The translations under genes and the position numbers were made by a program. Below the pieces are notes generated by a model, which was not told the DNA's origin, ran no database searches, and saw only the letters and a program-made list of their open reading frames with translations. From CAYYAQ01 sp964469555 (GTDB lineage Bacteria > Planctomycetota > UBA1135 > UBA2386), in NCBI GenBank assembly GCA_964469555.1, contig CAYYAQ010000075.1:1-24210 (forward strand): DNA of 24,210 bases, given 5' to 3'. Of the stretch, positions 1-7,415 are shown piece after piece (position 1 is the stretch's first letter; the number at the start of each line of letters is the position of its first letter).

Positions 1-1
1 C

Positions 2-1363
2 GAAGGCCTGCGGCAGCACTTCGAGGAGTTTCCGTCTGCGCCGAAGGCGATCTTCACCAAGGCCATGGAGGCGCTCCGCGCTCGCGAGGCGGCGCGCAAG
101 GCCCGAGAACTTGTCAGGCGCAAGTCCGCCCTCGAGGGCAACGCCCTGCCCGCCAAGCTGTCCGACTGCCACAAGGGCACGCCCCGAGACCGGGCCGAGT
201 TGTTCCTGGTGGAGGGTGATTCCGCGGGTGGTACCGCGAAGCAAGGCCGGGCCTCGTTCCAGGCCATCCTTCCACTGCGTGGCAAGATCCTCAACGTGGA
301 GAAAGCTCCGGTCGACAGCATCCTCAACCACGAGGAGATCCGGACGATCGTCACGGCATTGGGCACAGGCTTCCTTACCGACGAGTTCGAGCAGGACAAA
401 CTGCGCTACGGCAAGATCATCATCATGACCGACGCCGACGTCGATGGCAGCCACATCCGTACGCTGCTGTTGACGCTGTTCTACCGCAAGATGCCGGAGT
501 TGATTAGGCGCGGCTTCGTCTACGTCGCGCAGCCCCCACTCTTTCTTGTCAAAGGCAAGAAGGGCAAGAAGTACCGCTACGCCCTCAACGAGAAAGAGAA
601 AGCGGAGATCGTCATGGAGATGGGACTCGGTTCGACGTCGCTCACCGTGCCGACGATGGACGATGGGGCAAAGTCCTTCGAGGGGGCGTCGCTTCGCGCG
701 TTGCTCGAGAACGTCGGAGACATCTTGCGTTTCGAACACCAATTGCCGGCGGACCTGGGGGCCACTTTCGGCGAGTTCCTGGCGCAGGCCCGCGTGCCCG
801 ACATGGATCTGCCGGATCACTACCTCATGCGCGAGGATTCCGGGACGTTCTTCGACACCGAAGCGCTGCTCGAAGCCGAACTCGAGAAACTGCGAGGGGA
901 CGGCACGCTGCGCGTCTACGACGGTCCCGAGTCCAGCTGCAGCCGCGAAGATGCGGATGTCGAGGTCTACAACCTGCACATGGGCGCCGGAATCACTCCA
1001 CTCATGAAGAAGCTGTTGGTCCGCGGCATACCCCCGGAGAGTTTCAGGGGGCCGATGGACATCAAGATCAAGGTCGGCGATACGATGATCGCATGCAGCA
1101 CGTTGAAGGAAGCCTACGAGGCTGTTCAGCGCCTGTGCGAGGACGACCTCATCGTGGACCGCTACAAAGGTCTCGGCGAGATGAATGGCTCCCAGCTCTT
1201 CGAGTCCACGATGGATCCTGAGGCCCGCACTCTTTACCGGGTGACGGTCGACGACAAGAACGCGACGGATGACATGTTCTCGGTTTTGATGGGCCCCGAC
1301 GTCGAACCTCGGCGCGAGTTCATCGAGAAACACGCTTTGGAGGCGACAAACCTGGACATCTGA
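2..1363 (+). CDS. gyrB: DNA gyrase subunit B, C-terminal part (5' end outside the window)
   Basis: This is the C-terminal part of the ATPase subunit of DNA gyrase. It holds the TOPRIM domain that coordinates metal for DNA cleavage together with GyrA. The frame is open from base 2. It shows the TOPRIM glutamate motif EGDSAGGTAKQGR, then PLRGKILNVEKA, then the acidic motif DADVDGSHIRTLLLTLFYR. The C-terminus reads YKGLGEMNGSQLFESTMDP and ends ATNLDI, as GyrB usually does (E. coli ends in a similar NLD motif). About 150 residues lie between the QPPLF strand and the YKGLGEMN motif, so the TOPRIM region carries an insertion like that of Gram-negative GyrB. ParE is the alternative, but the C-terminal NLDI and the insertion favour GyrB. 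The next gene starts 19 bases downstream on the same strand, so co-transcription is possible. Confidence 0.96.
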   Translation, partial: EGLRQHFEEFPSAPKAIFTKAMEALRAREAARKARELVRRKSALEGNALPAKLSDCHKGTPRDRAELFLVEGDSAGGTAKQGRASFQAILPLRGKILNVEKAPVDSILNHEEIRTIVTALGTGFLTDEFEQDKLRYGKIIIMTDADVDGSHIRTLLLTLFYRKMPELIRRGFVYVAQPPLFLVKGKKGKKYRYALNEKEKAEIVMEMGLGSTSLTVPTMDDGAKSFEGASLRALLENVGDILRFEHQLPADLGATFGEFLAQARVPDMDLPDHYLMREDSGTFFDTEALLEAELEKLRGDGTLRVYDGPESSCSREDADVEVYNLHMGAGITPLMKKLLVRGIPPESFRGPMDIKIKVGDTMIACSTLKEAYEAVQRLCEDDLIVDRYKGLGEMNGSQLFESTMDPEARTLYRVTVDDKNATDDMFSVLMGPDVEPRREFIEKHALEATNLDI

Positions 1364-1382
1364 GCGACCACTAAACAACCGC

Positions 1383-2873
1383 ATGGACCGCCTTCGTTAC
1401 TTACTTGGGATTGTCACGCTCGTCGTGATGGGCGTCGGCGGTTGGTTCTTGTTCGGCCAGCTGAAGTCCAACGACCTCGAGGAGTTCTACCGCCTCGACG
1501 TCACGTTCCTCGACGCACGCGGGCTCAAGACGGGCGCCGACATCAAGTACCGCGGGATTCAGGTTGGCTCGGTGCGCCGAGTCGACATCGAAGACGATGG
1601 TGCTCACGCGGTCATCCTGATGACGATCGCGACGGACAAGGCCAGGCTCGTCCGCAATAACAGCCAGTTCTGGATCGTCACCCCCCGATTCCACGGCATC
1701 TCTTCCGGCGTGAGTGGTCTCGAGACACTCGTCCGGGATTCCTACGTGTCTTTTTCGACGCCACAGCCGCTCGGCGAACCGCTCCCATCAGGGAGCGGCC
1801 TTCTCGGTATCGAGGCGCCGCAGCAACCGAGACGAGAAGTTACGCTACCCCCGGTCGAGCTCGGCGATTTGCTCATGCGCGTTCTGTTGCCAGAGAATCA
1901 CGGGGTGATCGTCGGCGCGCGCGTGATGTTTCGCGGGATGGCGACGGGGGAGGTGCGCAGCATCGTTCTCGCACCTAGCGGCACACATGTCGAAGCCAAG
2001 GTGCGCGTGTTTGCGAATTATCGCTCGACCGTGACCGACGCGTCTGTGTTCTGGGTCTCGAAACCACAGCTGAGTTTCCAGTTCAGCCTCTCGAATCCGG
2101 TTTCGGTCAACGAGTTGGGATCCGTGATGAGTCCCTTCATCGCGTACTACACGCCACCCAAGACCGGTGTTCCGGTCCACGACGGCTATCCGGTCGCGGC
2201 GGCGATGAAACGACCGCCTTTCGAGATCTCCCCCGTGCCGGCTGGGGCCCTGAAAATCAAACCGAGAGAAGCAACATCGAAACAGAGCGCGCGGGTCGCG
2301 ACGGTTCGGGTCGTCTACGAGGCGATAGATGTCGACTATCTCAGCCCGAACGACACCGTGCGCCGCGAAGGAACAGGCATCCTCTACCTCGATCGTGACG
2401 GCCGCGTGTTGGTTCTGACGGCGCGGAGCGTCTGCGACGCGGCCTACTTCTATACCGAGACGTTCGGCGAGCGTGCGAAGATCAAGAACGAGAAGATCGC
2501 CGTGCAACTGCCGGGAAGGGAGGTGCTCAAGGCCACGCGGATCTGGACGCCGCCCAACATCGATCTCGTGGTGTTGGCGGTGCAGGGTTTTCCCCGGGAC
2601 TACCCGACTACCAAGCCAGAGTTCGTGATGTTCGTGGAGCAGAAGACCTTGGTTACCGGGGGGCTGATTCTCCGCATGGTCGGCGAGGGGGGTGTGCCCT
2701 GGGAAGCAGTGTCCTTCGATCCGAAGTCGGTGAAGCTGGACAGCACCCGGGGCAGCATTCTTCTGCGGGACGGCAAAGTGATCGGACTCCTTGGGCAGAC
2801 GAGCGAATCCGACGTCAAGCCGAGGGTTGTGACATTCACCTCGATTCCGACGTCCCTGAGGCCCGGAAAGTGA
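1383..2873 (+). CDS. MCE (MlaD/PqiB-type) lipid-transport protein with C-terminal pseudo-protease-like domain
   Basis: This 496-residue protein is predicted to be anchored in the inner membrane, with the rest in the periplasm. Residues 7-26 form one hydrophobic segment. Residues about 34-126 are a first MCE domain (LDARGLKTGADIKYRGIQVG) and about 153-256 a second (GVIVGARVMFRGMATGEV, then SVFWVSKPQ), as in PqiB-type proteins. MCE domains form hexameric rings or tubes that move lipids between membranes. Residues about 328-490 resemble a trypsin/HtrA-type beta-barrel: GTGILYLDRDGRVLVLTARSVCD, IDLVVLAV, then STRGSILLRDGKVIGLLG. The His position reads TARSV, the Asp survives in NIDLV, and the Ser position reads STRGS rather than GNSGS. 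The domain is therefore probably inactive. This part of the call is by motif only. The stop codon overlaps the start of the ATPase-permease gene (GTGA), which implies translational coupling. Confidence 0.85.
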   Translation: MDRLRYLLGIVTLVVMGVGGWFLFGQLKSNDLEEFYRLDVTFLDARGLKTGADIKYRGIQVGSVRRVDIEDDGAHAVILMTIATDKARLVRNNSQFWIVTPRFHGISSGVSGLETLVRDSYVSFSTPQPLGEPLPSGSGLLGIEAPQQPRREVTLPPVELGDLLMRVLLPENHGVIVGARVMFRGMATGEVRSIVLAPSGTHVEAKVRVFANYRSTVTDASVFWVSKPQLSFQFSLSNPVSVNELGSVMSPFIAYYTPPKTGVPVHDGYPVAAAMKRPPFEISPVPAGALKIKPREATSKQSARVATVRVVYEAIDVDYLSPNDTVRREGTGILYLDRDGRVLVLTARSVCDAAYFYTETFGERAKIKNEKIAVQLPGREVLKATRIWTPPNIDLVVLAVQGFPRDYPTTKPEFVMFVEQKTLVTGGLILRMVGEGGVPWEAVSFDPKSVKLDSTRGSILLRDGKVIGLLGQTSESDVKPRVVTFTSIPTSLRPGK

Positions 2874-4393
2874 CCTCGCCTGGCGCCACCCCCCTGGCGC
2901 TGCGCTTCTCGAACTTCGGCATGGTGTTTGTCGAGCGTCACACGAAGCGGACCATTCTCGAGAACTGCACCCTGGACGTTCCCTCCGGCGGGTTCTACCT
3001 GCTCCGGGGACCGAGCGGTTCCGGTAAGTCGACGATCCTGCGCCTCCTTACCGGACTTTGGAACGCTCGAGAACAGCGTCCCCGGGTCACGGGAAGGTGC
3101 GTCGTTCTCGGCGAGAACGTCGAGATCGGATACCCGAACTCGCTGCGCAATCGTGTGGCCGCGGTGCTTCAGGACGAAGGCCTGCTCGATGATCTATCAC
3201 CTCGAGAAAACGTAGAGCTCGCGTTGACCGCGGCCGGACGTTCGACAAAACTCGCCGTCGCACTGCTCTCGCAGACCGGGCTCGAAGAACTGCCCGATCG
3301 CGTCGCGATCCTCTCCGGTGGAATGCGGAAGCGCGCGAGTGTGGCGCGTGGTCTCGCGGCGGAGCCCGAACTCTTCATCTTCGATGAGCCGACCGCAGGA
3401 CTCGATGCGAAGGCGGCGCGGAAACTCGCGGAACTTCTGCTCGAGACACACAGCGAAGCCGGCAAACGCAGGACGACGATTGTCATCACCCACGACTTGC
3501 CCGCGTTCGATGGAATCGCCAGCGGGATCATCGACATCGATGCGGATGCGCACTCACTCCGCTTGATGGATCCGGGGGACCCCGAGGCGAAGAACACTCC
3601 GACCGTGGTGCCTGTCGCCGCGGCGGAGGCCGATCACGATCCGCTTTGGGAGGCGAGCAAGAGGTTGGTTCGCGAACTCGGCAGCTTTGCCCAGACGATC
3701 GGCCAGAGCGTTGTCCACCTTCCACCAGTGTTCTTCAAGCTCTGCGTGAGGAGCGTCACGCGCTGTGTCGTTGAGTCGGCTTTCTTTGTCGGGGTCGGCT
3801 CGCTCATGCTCGGTTTCCTCGCGACGTTCTTCGCGCTGCGCAACAGTCCGGTGGAAGGAGCCTTCGAGGACCAGATCATCACCGGCGCTGGCAAGGTGAT
3901 CATCTCCGTCCTGTGCCCGATGATTGTGGGGTTTTTCTTCACCGCGCGGATGGCGGCGGGTGCGGCTGCAAGGCTCGGCACGATGCGAAGGACGAATCAG
4001 GTCGCGGCGTTGACCATGATGGGAATCCGACCGGCGGATTACTTGCTGACGCCGCTCATCTTCGGGTTCTGCTTCGCGATGCCCTTGGTGACATTCGGGG
4101 GCCTTGTCCTCAGCTCGCTGGCTTCGATGGGATCGGCGGCCCTCGTCAGCGATGTCACGACCGTGCGGTGGACCGCTGCATTCTTCAACGGGACGGGGCT
4201 CGAGGACCTGCGGTTCATCCTTTTGAAGACCCTTATTACCGGCTTTCTCGTCGCGGTGTGGACCTACCACCTCGCCATGGGGCCGAAGCGATCCGGCCTC
4301 GACGTGGGCAACTCAGTCAACCTGAGCATCGTCACGGGCATGATCACGGTCCTGACCGTGCACGGGCTGCTGACGCTGTGGCAGTTCGCCTGA
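2870..4393 (+). CDS. Fused ABC ATPase and MlaE-type permease (MlaF-MlaE fusion)
   Basis: This 507-residue inner-membrane protein joins the two parts of a lipid ABC transporter that E. coli makes as separate MlaF and MlaE. Residues about 8-235 are the ATPase: Walker A GPSGSGKST (47-55), Q-loop Gln101, signature LSGGMRKR (148-155), Walker B LFIFDEPT (168-175) and switch His208. After a linker of about 40 residues comes the MlaE permease (about 265-507), which has several membrane helices and the family stretch ARLGTMRRTNQVAALTMMGI (near 367-386). Acidic residues common in MlaE are changed here: the usual 'ELGP' site reads VLCP, 'AELGTM' reads ARLGTM, and 'TEQ' reads TNQ. The GTG start at 2870 overlaps the stop of the MCE gene, which supports this start. 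The order is ATPase first, permease second, as in ABCG half-transporters. A homodimer would make a complete transporter. Its likely partner is the MCE protein just upstream. Confidence 0.9.
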   Translation: MTSPGATPLALRFSNFGMVFVERHTKRTILENCTLDVPSGGFYLLRGPSGSGKSTILRLLTGLWNAREQRPRVTGRCVVLGENVEIGYPNSLRNRVAAVLQDEGLLDDLSPRENVELALTAAGRSTKLAVALLSQTGLEELPDRVAILSGGMRKRASVARGLAAEPELFIFDEPTAGLDAKAARKLAELLLETHSEAGKRRTTIVITHDLPAFDGIASGIIDIDADAHSLRLMDPGDPEAKNTPTVVPVAAAEADHDPLWEASKRLVRELGSFAQTIGQSVVHLPPVFFKLCVRSVTRCVVESAFFVGVGSLMLGFLATFFALRNSPVEGAFEDQIITGAGKVIISVLCPMIVGFFFTARMAAGAAARLGTMRRTNQVAALTMMGIRPADYLLTPLIFGFCFAMPLVTFGGLVLSSLASMGSAALVSDVTTVRWTAAFFNGTGLEDLRFILLKTLITGFLVAVWTYHLAMGPKRSGLDVGNSVNLSIVTGMITVLTVHGLLTLWQFA

Positions 4394-4452
4394 TGAGCCT
4401 GGATGATCCCGCACCGTATTCGGACACTTCGCGTTAGAAGACGCCGGACGGC

Positions 4453-5106
4453 TTGCTCAAGACCACCACAGCACAGGCCGATAGAGTTGATGTGAAAGGG
4501 CTAGAGAAGCTCACGAGCATGCGATTGGCCGAGGTCCTCACGCAGAAGGGCATCGTCCCGGTCGACGCCATCACGGACGCCCTCTACGTCCAGGACAAGC
4601 GCGGCGAATCTTTCGTCGACGTTTTGGTCGAGTCTGGGCACATCGCCGAGTGGGATCTGGCGAAAGTCGTCGTCGAGGTCTTCCAGCTGCCATTCTTGTT
4701 GGCCGGAGGCTACCAGATCTCGGATGAGGCGAAGTCGAGGGTGCCACCGGAGAAGTTGTTCGAGCATCTTCTCGTCCCGCTGGACGTGTTCGACAACTTG
4801 CTCACGGTGTCCATGCCAGTCCTCACGCCGGCGGACGCTCTCGTCGATATCGAGACTTCGTACCAGGTCAAGATCTTCCCCTACGTCGGTCTGATCTCGG
4901 AGAACAAGAAAGTCCTCATGGACGAGTTCCAGGGCTTCAAGGAATGGCTAGCGGCCGATCAGCAAGCGAAGGAAAAGCGACTGAAGTTGCGAGGCCAGGA
5001 ATCGGCGTCGTCGTCGCGGCAACCCGAACAAGAGGGTGGCTGGACGAACCTCTTCGATACCGCGGACCAAGCGGTGAAGGATTCGATCAGCAAAGGCCGC
5101 AACTGA
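4453..5106 (+). CDS. Stand-alone GspE N-terminal (MshEN) domain protein
   Basis: This soluble protein of up to 217 residues corresponds to the N-terminal domain of type II secretion/type IV pilus ATPases (GspE, PilB, MshE), with no ATPase domain attached. The domain opens with RLAEVLTQKGIVPVDAITDAL (residues 24-44) followed by Q47. In MshE such sequence binds cyclic di-GMP, with the pattern RLGxxL..G.I....L..AL..Q. Here the glycine of RLG is alanine, so ligand binding is uncertain. A second similar unit follows (PPEKLFEHLLVPLDVFDN, about residues 98-115). The C-terminus from about 160 is charged and low in complexity. The start is uncertain: TTG 4453, GTG 4492 and ATG 4519 are in frame and none has a clear ribosome-binding site. 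ATG 4519 would begin at the domain's first conserved Arg. It follows the transporter gene by 59 bases; a link in function is not shown. Confidence 0.7.
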   Translation: MLKTTTAQADRVDVKGLEKLTSMRLAEVLTQKGIVPVDAITDALYVQDKRGESFVDVLVESGHIAEWDLAKVVVEVFQLPFLLAGGYQISDEAKSRVPPEKLFEHLLVPLDVFDNLLTVSMPVLTPADALVDIETSYQVKIFPYVGLISENKKVLMDEFQGFKEWLAADQQAKEKRLKLRGQESASSSRQPEQEGGWTNLFDTADQAVKDSISKGRN

Positions 5107-5107
5107 A

Positions 5108-5131
5108 ACAGGGAGCCCGCAGGCCCCCTGT
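5108..5131. terminator. Hairpin between converging transcription units
   Basis: A 24-base inverted repeat begins right after the MshEN gene stop. The arms ACAGGG and CCCTGT pair, then one A/C mismatch, then GCC/GGC around a CGCA loop. No T-run follows, so if it terminates transcription it is not a classic intrinsic terminator. It lies beyond the last stop codon of both the plus-strand operon and the minus-strand tatA tail, which suits a bidirectional terminator. Confidence 0.5.
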
Positions 5132-5151
5132 CTACGTTCGAGCGGACGACG

Positions 5152-5265
5152 CTACTTGCAGTAGCGGGCGATCGGGTTGTAGTACCAATAGTCGTAGGGC
5201 TCGCGACGAGGGGTCGGCGGGCGGGCCTTGGCACCAGCCCGACAAACGATTGTGCGGGGCTGGCG
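5152..5265 (-). other. In-frame coding-like tail after the tatA stop codon
   Basis: Directly after the tatA UGA, the same frame stays open for 37 codons to a TAG at 5152-5154. The last residues are YDYWYYNPIARYCK. Codon choice is strongly G/C-ending (TAC, AAC, ATC, GCC, CGC, AAG), like a real gene, and the aromatic content is unusual. The stretch contains no ATG, GTG, TTG or CTG in this frame, so it cannot be a normal separate gene. It could be an extension of TatA reached by stop-codon read-through, a remnant of an older and longer tatA, or the end of a small gene whose start was lost to a sequencing error. Confidence 0.4.
5234..5263 (-). terminator. Hairpin two bases after the tatA stop codon
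   Basis: On the plus strand the arms are CCAGCCC (5234-5240) with GGGCTGG (5257-5263), then ACAA with TTGT, separated by a small 1x3 internal loop and closed by an ACGA loop. In the tatA mRNA the hairpin begins two bases after the UGA. No T-run follows. It may end the tatA transcript or act on the in-frame tail described separately. Confidence 0.45.
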
Positions 5266-5730
5266 TCAGGCGTCCGACGATCCGGCGACGGACTTGGTGG
5301 CGCCATCACCCGTCTCGCCCAGCTCACCGAGCCCCGCGGACCCGTCCGCTTCGGGACCCTCCCCGTTGGTGCTGAACAGTGAGTCCGGGACGTCGTCGAA
5401 CACGTCTGGGGGGACGATCGACGAGAGGGTCTCGTCGGTCAAGTCTTCGAACACCTTGCCGGGATCCCGGAGGCGGGGTAGGTTGACATCCCGGGTGAAG
5501 TCGTCGCGGGTCTCGCGAAAGGCGTCCTTCACATCCCGCACGCTGGTGTCGAGGTCCATCTCGTTCTTCAACTTGTTCAGACCCCGACGCAGCTTCACCA
5601 CCGTCTGCCCGATAGTCCGCCCGACCTCCGGGAGCCGACGTCCGAAGAGCATGATCCCGACCACGAGGATCACGATCATCTCGGGACCGCCGGGCAGGAT
5701 GAAGGCGGTGTAGGGGGCGGCGAAGGCCAT
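5266..5730 (-). CDS. tatA: Twin-arginine translocase subunit TatA
   Basis: TatA forms the pore-like part of the Tat system, which exports folded proteins across the inner membrane. The 154-residue product has a short N-terminal stretch, a membrane helix (about residues 14-29, GGPEMIVILVVGIMLF), the family hinge motif FGRRLPE (29-35) and an amphipathic basic helix (GRTIGQTVVKLRRGLNKLKN). A long acidic and flexible tail follows from about residue 58. The FGxxxLPE hinge and the basic helix fit TatA/TatE better than TatB. At 154 residues it is longer than the roughly 60-90 residues common for TatA, all of the excess being the tail. It diverges from ettA; no tatC is in the window. The ATG start at 5730 is placed so that about 15 residues precede the helix. 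Directly after its UGA come a hairpin and an in-frame coding-like stretch. Confidence 0.88.
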   Translation of the reverse strand: MAFAAPYTAFILPGGPEMIVILVVGIMLFGRRLPEVGRTIGQTVVKLRRGLNKLKNEMDLDTSVRDVKDAFRETRDDFTRDVNLPRLRDPGKVFEDLTDETLSSIVPPDVFDDVPDSLFSTNGEGPEADGSAGLGELGETGDGATKSVAGSSDA

Positions 5731-5799
5731 GGAAGGATGATCCAGGTGCTGTCTCAGAGTGTCAACGGGCTCGGCTTTTCGTTACCCTCCCGCGCCGAA
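5731..5799. promoter_or_regulatory. Divergent intergenic region tatA / ettA
   Basis: These 69 bases separate the tatA start from the preferred ettA start, so promoters for both genes should lie here or extend into either gene. I cannot point to a convincing -35/-10 pair. The placement is inferred from gene orientation only. Confidence 0.35.
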
Positions 5800-7389
5800 A
5801 TGAGTGACAAGCCCATCTTCTCCCTGGAACAGCTCACGAAGGCTTACGACCTCAAGAAACCGGTTCTGAACGACGTCAGCCTGACATTTCTCGAGGGCGC
5901 GAAGATCGGTGTCATCGGTCAAAACGGCGCCGGCAAGTCGACCCTGCTTCGGATCATGGCAGGCCTGGACACGGAGTTCGAAGGCGTGGCGCGGAAGCGG
6001 GACGGGCTGACCGTCGGCTACGTGCCCCAGGAACCGACACTCGACGAAAACGAATCGGTGCGCGGCAACGTCGAGAAGGCGGTGCAGCCGATTCGTGATC
6101 TGCTGAAGCGCCAAGACGACCTGAACGAAAAGCTCGCCGAAGAGATGTCGCCCGAGGAGATGGAGAAGGTCCTCGAACAACTCGGTCGGGTGCAGGAGGA
6201 GATCGAGGCAAAGAATGCGTGGGAACTCGACCGACACGTCGAGACCGCGATGACGAAGCTTCACCTGCCGCCGGCGGATGCGATGGTCGCGGAATGTTCC
6301 GGTGGCGAGCGCCGCCGCGTGGCGTTGTGCCGCACGTTGCTCGAGCAACCGGACTTGTTGCTGCTCGACGAGCCGACCAACCACTTGGACGCGGAGACGG
6401 TGGCGTGGTTGGAGCAGACGCTAGCCGAGTATCGCGGCGCCGTGATCGTGATCACGCACGACAGGTTCTTCCTTGACCGCGTTGTCGATTGGATGCTCGA
6501 GGTCTTCCACAGCCGCTGCATTCCTTACAAGGGCAACTACTCGATCTACCTCGAGCAGAAGGCCAAGAACATGCGCCAGCAGGAGTCGTCGGAACGCAAG
6601 CGCGGCAAGTTCCTGGAGCGCGAGTTGGAGTGGATCCGCATGAACCCGAAGGCGCGGACGGCCAAGAACAAGTCTCGCATCAAGAACTACGAGGCGATGG
6701 CGGATCGCGTGGTCGAGGAGAAAGACGGTTCCGTCGAGCTGCAAATTCCATCGGGCAAGCGTCTCGGCGATCTCGTGTTGCGTTTCCAAAAGGTCAACTT
6801 CTCATACGGCGACAACCACGTGATCCGGGACGTGTCGTTCGACCTGCAGCCCGGTGACATCCTGGGCGTCGTCGGACCGAACGGCACGGGAAAGACGACG
6901 TTGCTCAAGTTGATCACCGGCAAGCTCGAACCGGACTCGGGGACCGTGACGGTCGGCAAGACCGTCGAACTGTGCCACCTGGACCAGGAGCGCGAGTCCC
7001 TCGATCCGGACCACACGGTGTGGCAGGAGATCACCGGTGGTCACGAGTTCCTGAAGCTCGGCAAGCTCGAGATCAACAGCCGGTCCTACGTCGCGAAGTT
7101 CAACTTCACGGGCCCCGACCAGCAGCAGAAGGTCGGCACGCTGTCAGGTGGTCAGCGCAACCGCGTGCAGCTCGCGAAAATGCTGCGCCGCGGCGGCAAT
7201 CTGATCCTCCTCGATGAGCCCACCAACGACCTGGACCTGGATACCCTGCGCGTGCTCGAGGAGGGCATTCAGAACTTCCCCGGCTGCATGGTGGTGGTGT
7301 CTCACGACCGCTACTTCCTGGACCGGATCTGCTCGCGGATCATCGACCTCGGCAACTACGAGCCAGGCCACTTCCTCGACAGCATCTAG
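5800..7389 (+). CDS. ettA: Energy-dependent translational throttle protein EttA (ABC-F ATPase)
   Basis: This is a cytoplasmic ABC-F protein. In E. coli, EttA binds the ribosomal E site and gates the first steps of translation according to the ATP/ADP ratio. It has 529 residues and two ATPase domains: Walker A GQNGAGKST (40-48) and GPNGTGKTT (359-367), and DEPTNHLD (190-197) and DEPTNDLD (472-479). The arm lies in the first domain (about 95-145). The P-site tRNA interaction linker is ELEWIRMNPKARTAKNKSR (275-293), which closely matches EttA. The first signature reads CSGGE instead of LSGGE. The C-terminus stops at HFLDSI and lacks the last 30 or so residues of E. coli EttA (the FEGNFxEYE region). 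ATG 5800 is preferred because homologues start there; an in-frame ATG at 5737 would add 21 residues with no family match and leave almost no spacer to tatA. Confidence 0.93.
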   Translation: MSDKPIFSLEQLTKAYDLKKPVLNDVSLTFLEGAKIGVIGQNGAGKSTLLRIMAGLDTEFEGVARKRDGLTVGYVPQEPTLDENESVRGNVEKAVQPIRDLLKRQDDLNEKLAEEMSPEEMEKVLEQLGRVQEEIEAKNAWELDRHVETAMTKLHLPPADAMVAECSGGERRRVALCRTLLEQPDLLLLDEPTNHLDAETVAWLEQTLAEYRGAVIVITHDRFFLDRVVDWMLEVFHSRCIPYKGNYSIYLEQKAKNMRQQESSERKRGKFLERELEWIRMNPKARTAKNKSRIKNYEAMADRVVEEKDGSVELQIPSGKRLGDLVLRFQKVNFSYGDNHVIRDVSFDLQPGDILGVVGPNGTGKTTLLKLITGKLEPDSGTVTVGKTVELCHLDQERESLDPDHTVWQEITGGHEFLKLGKLEINSRSYVAKFNFTGPDQQQKVGTLSGGQRNRVQLAKMLRRGGNLILLDEPTNDLDLDTLRVLEEGIQNFPGCMVVVSHDRYFLDRICSRIIDLGNYEPGHFLDSI

Positions 7390-7396
7390 CCGGTCT

Positions 7397-7414
7397 CGTC
7401 GCCACCTGGCGACG
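7397..7414. terminator. Hairpin between convergent ettA and lptD
   Basis: A perfect 7-bp stem, CGTCGCC and GGCGACG, closes an ACCT loop. It lies in the 26-base gap between the ettA stop and the lptD stop, which face each other. A bidirectional terminator is likely. A strong T-run is missing on either side. Confidence 0.55.
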
Positions 7415-7415
7415 T

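Noticed and set aside
4393..4437. A 14-codon reading frame starting at an ATG that overlaps the permease stop (TGATG), encoding MSLDDPAPYSDTSR.
   Set aside because: It is too short to judge, has no family signal, and the start overlap alone is weak evidence. The real downstream gene begins after its stop.
5266..5268. The idea that the tatA UGA encodes selenocysteine.
   Set aside because: TatA is not a known selenoprotein family, the hairpin does not show a clear bacterial SECIS apical loop, and no selA, selB or selC is in the window. Decay or sequencing error is simpler.
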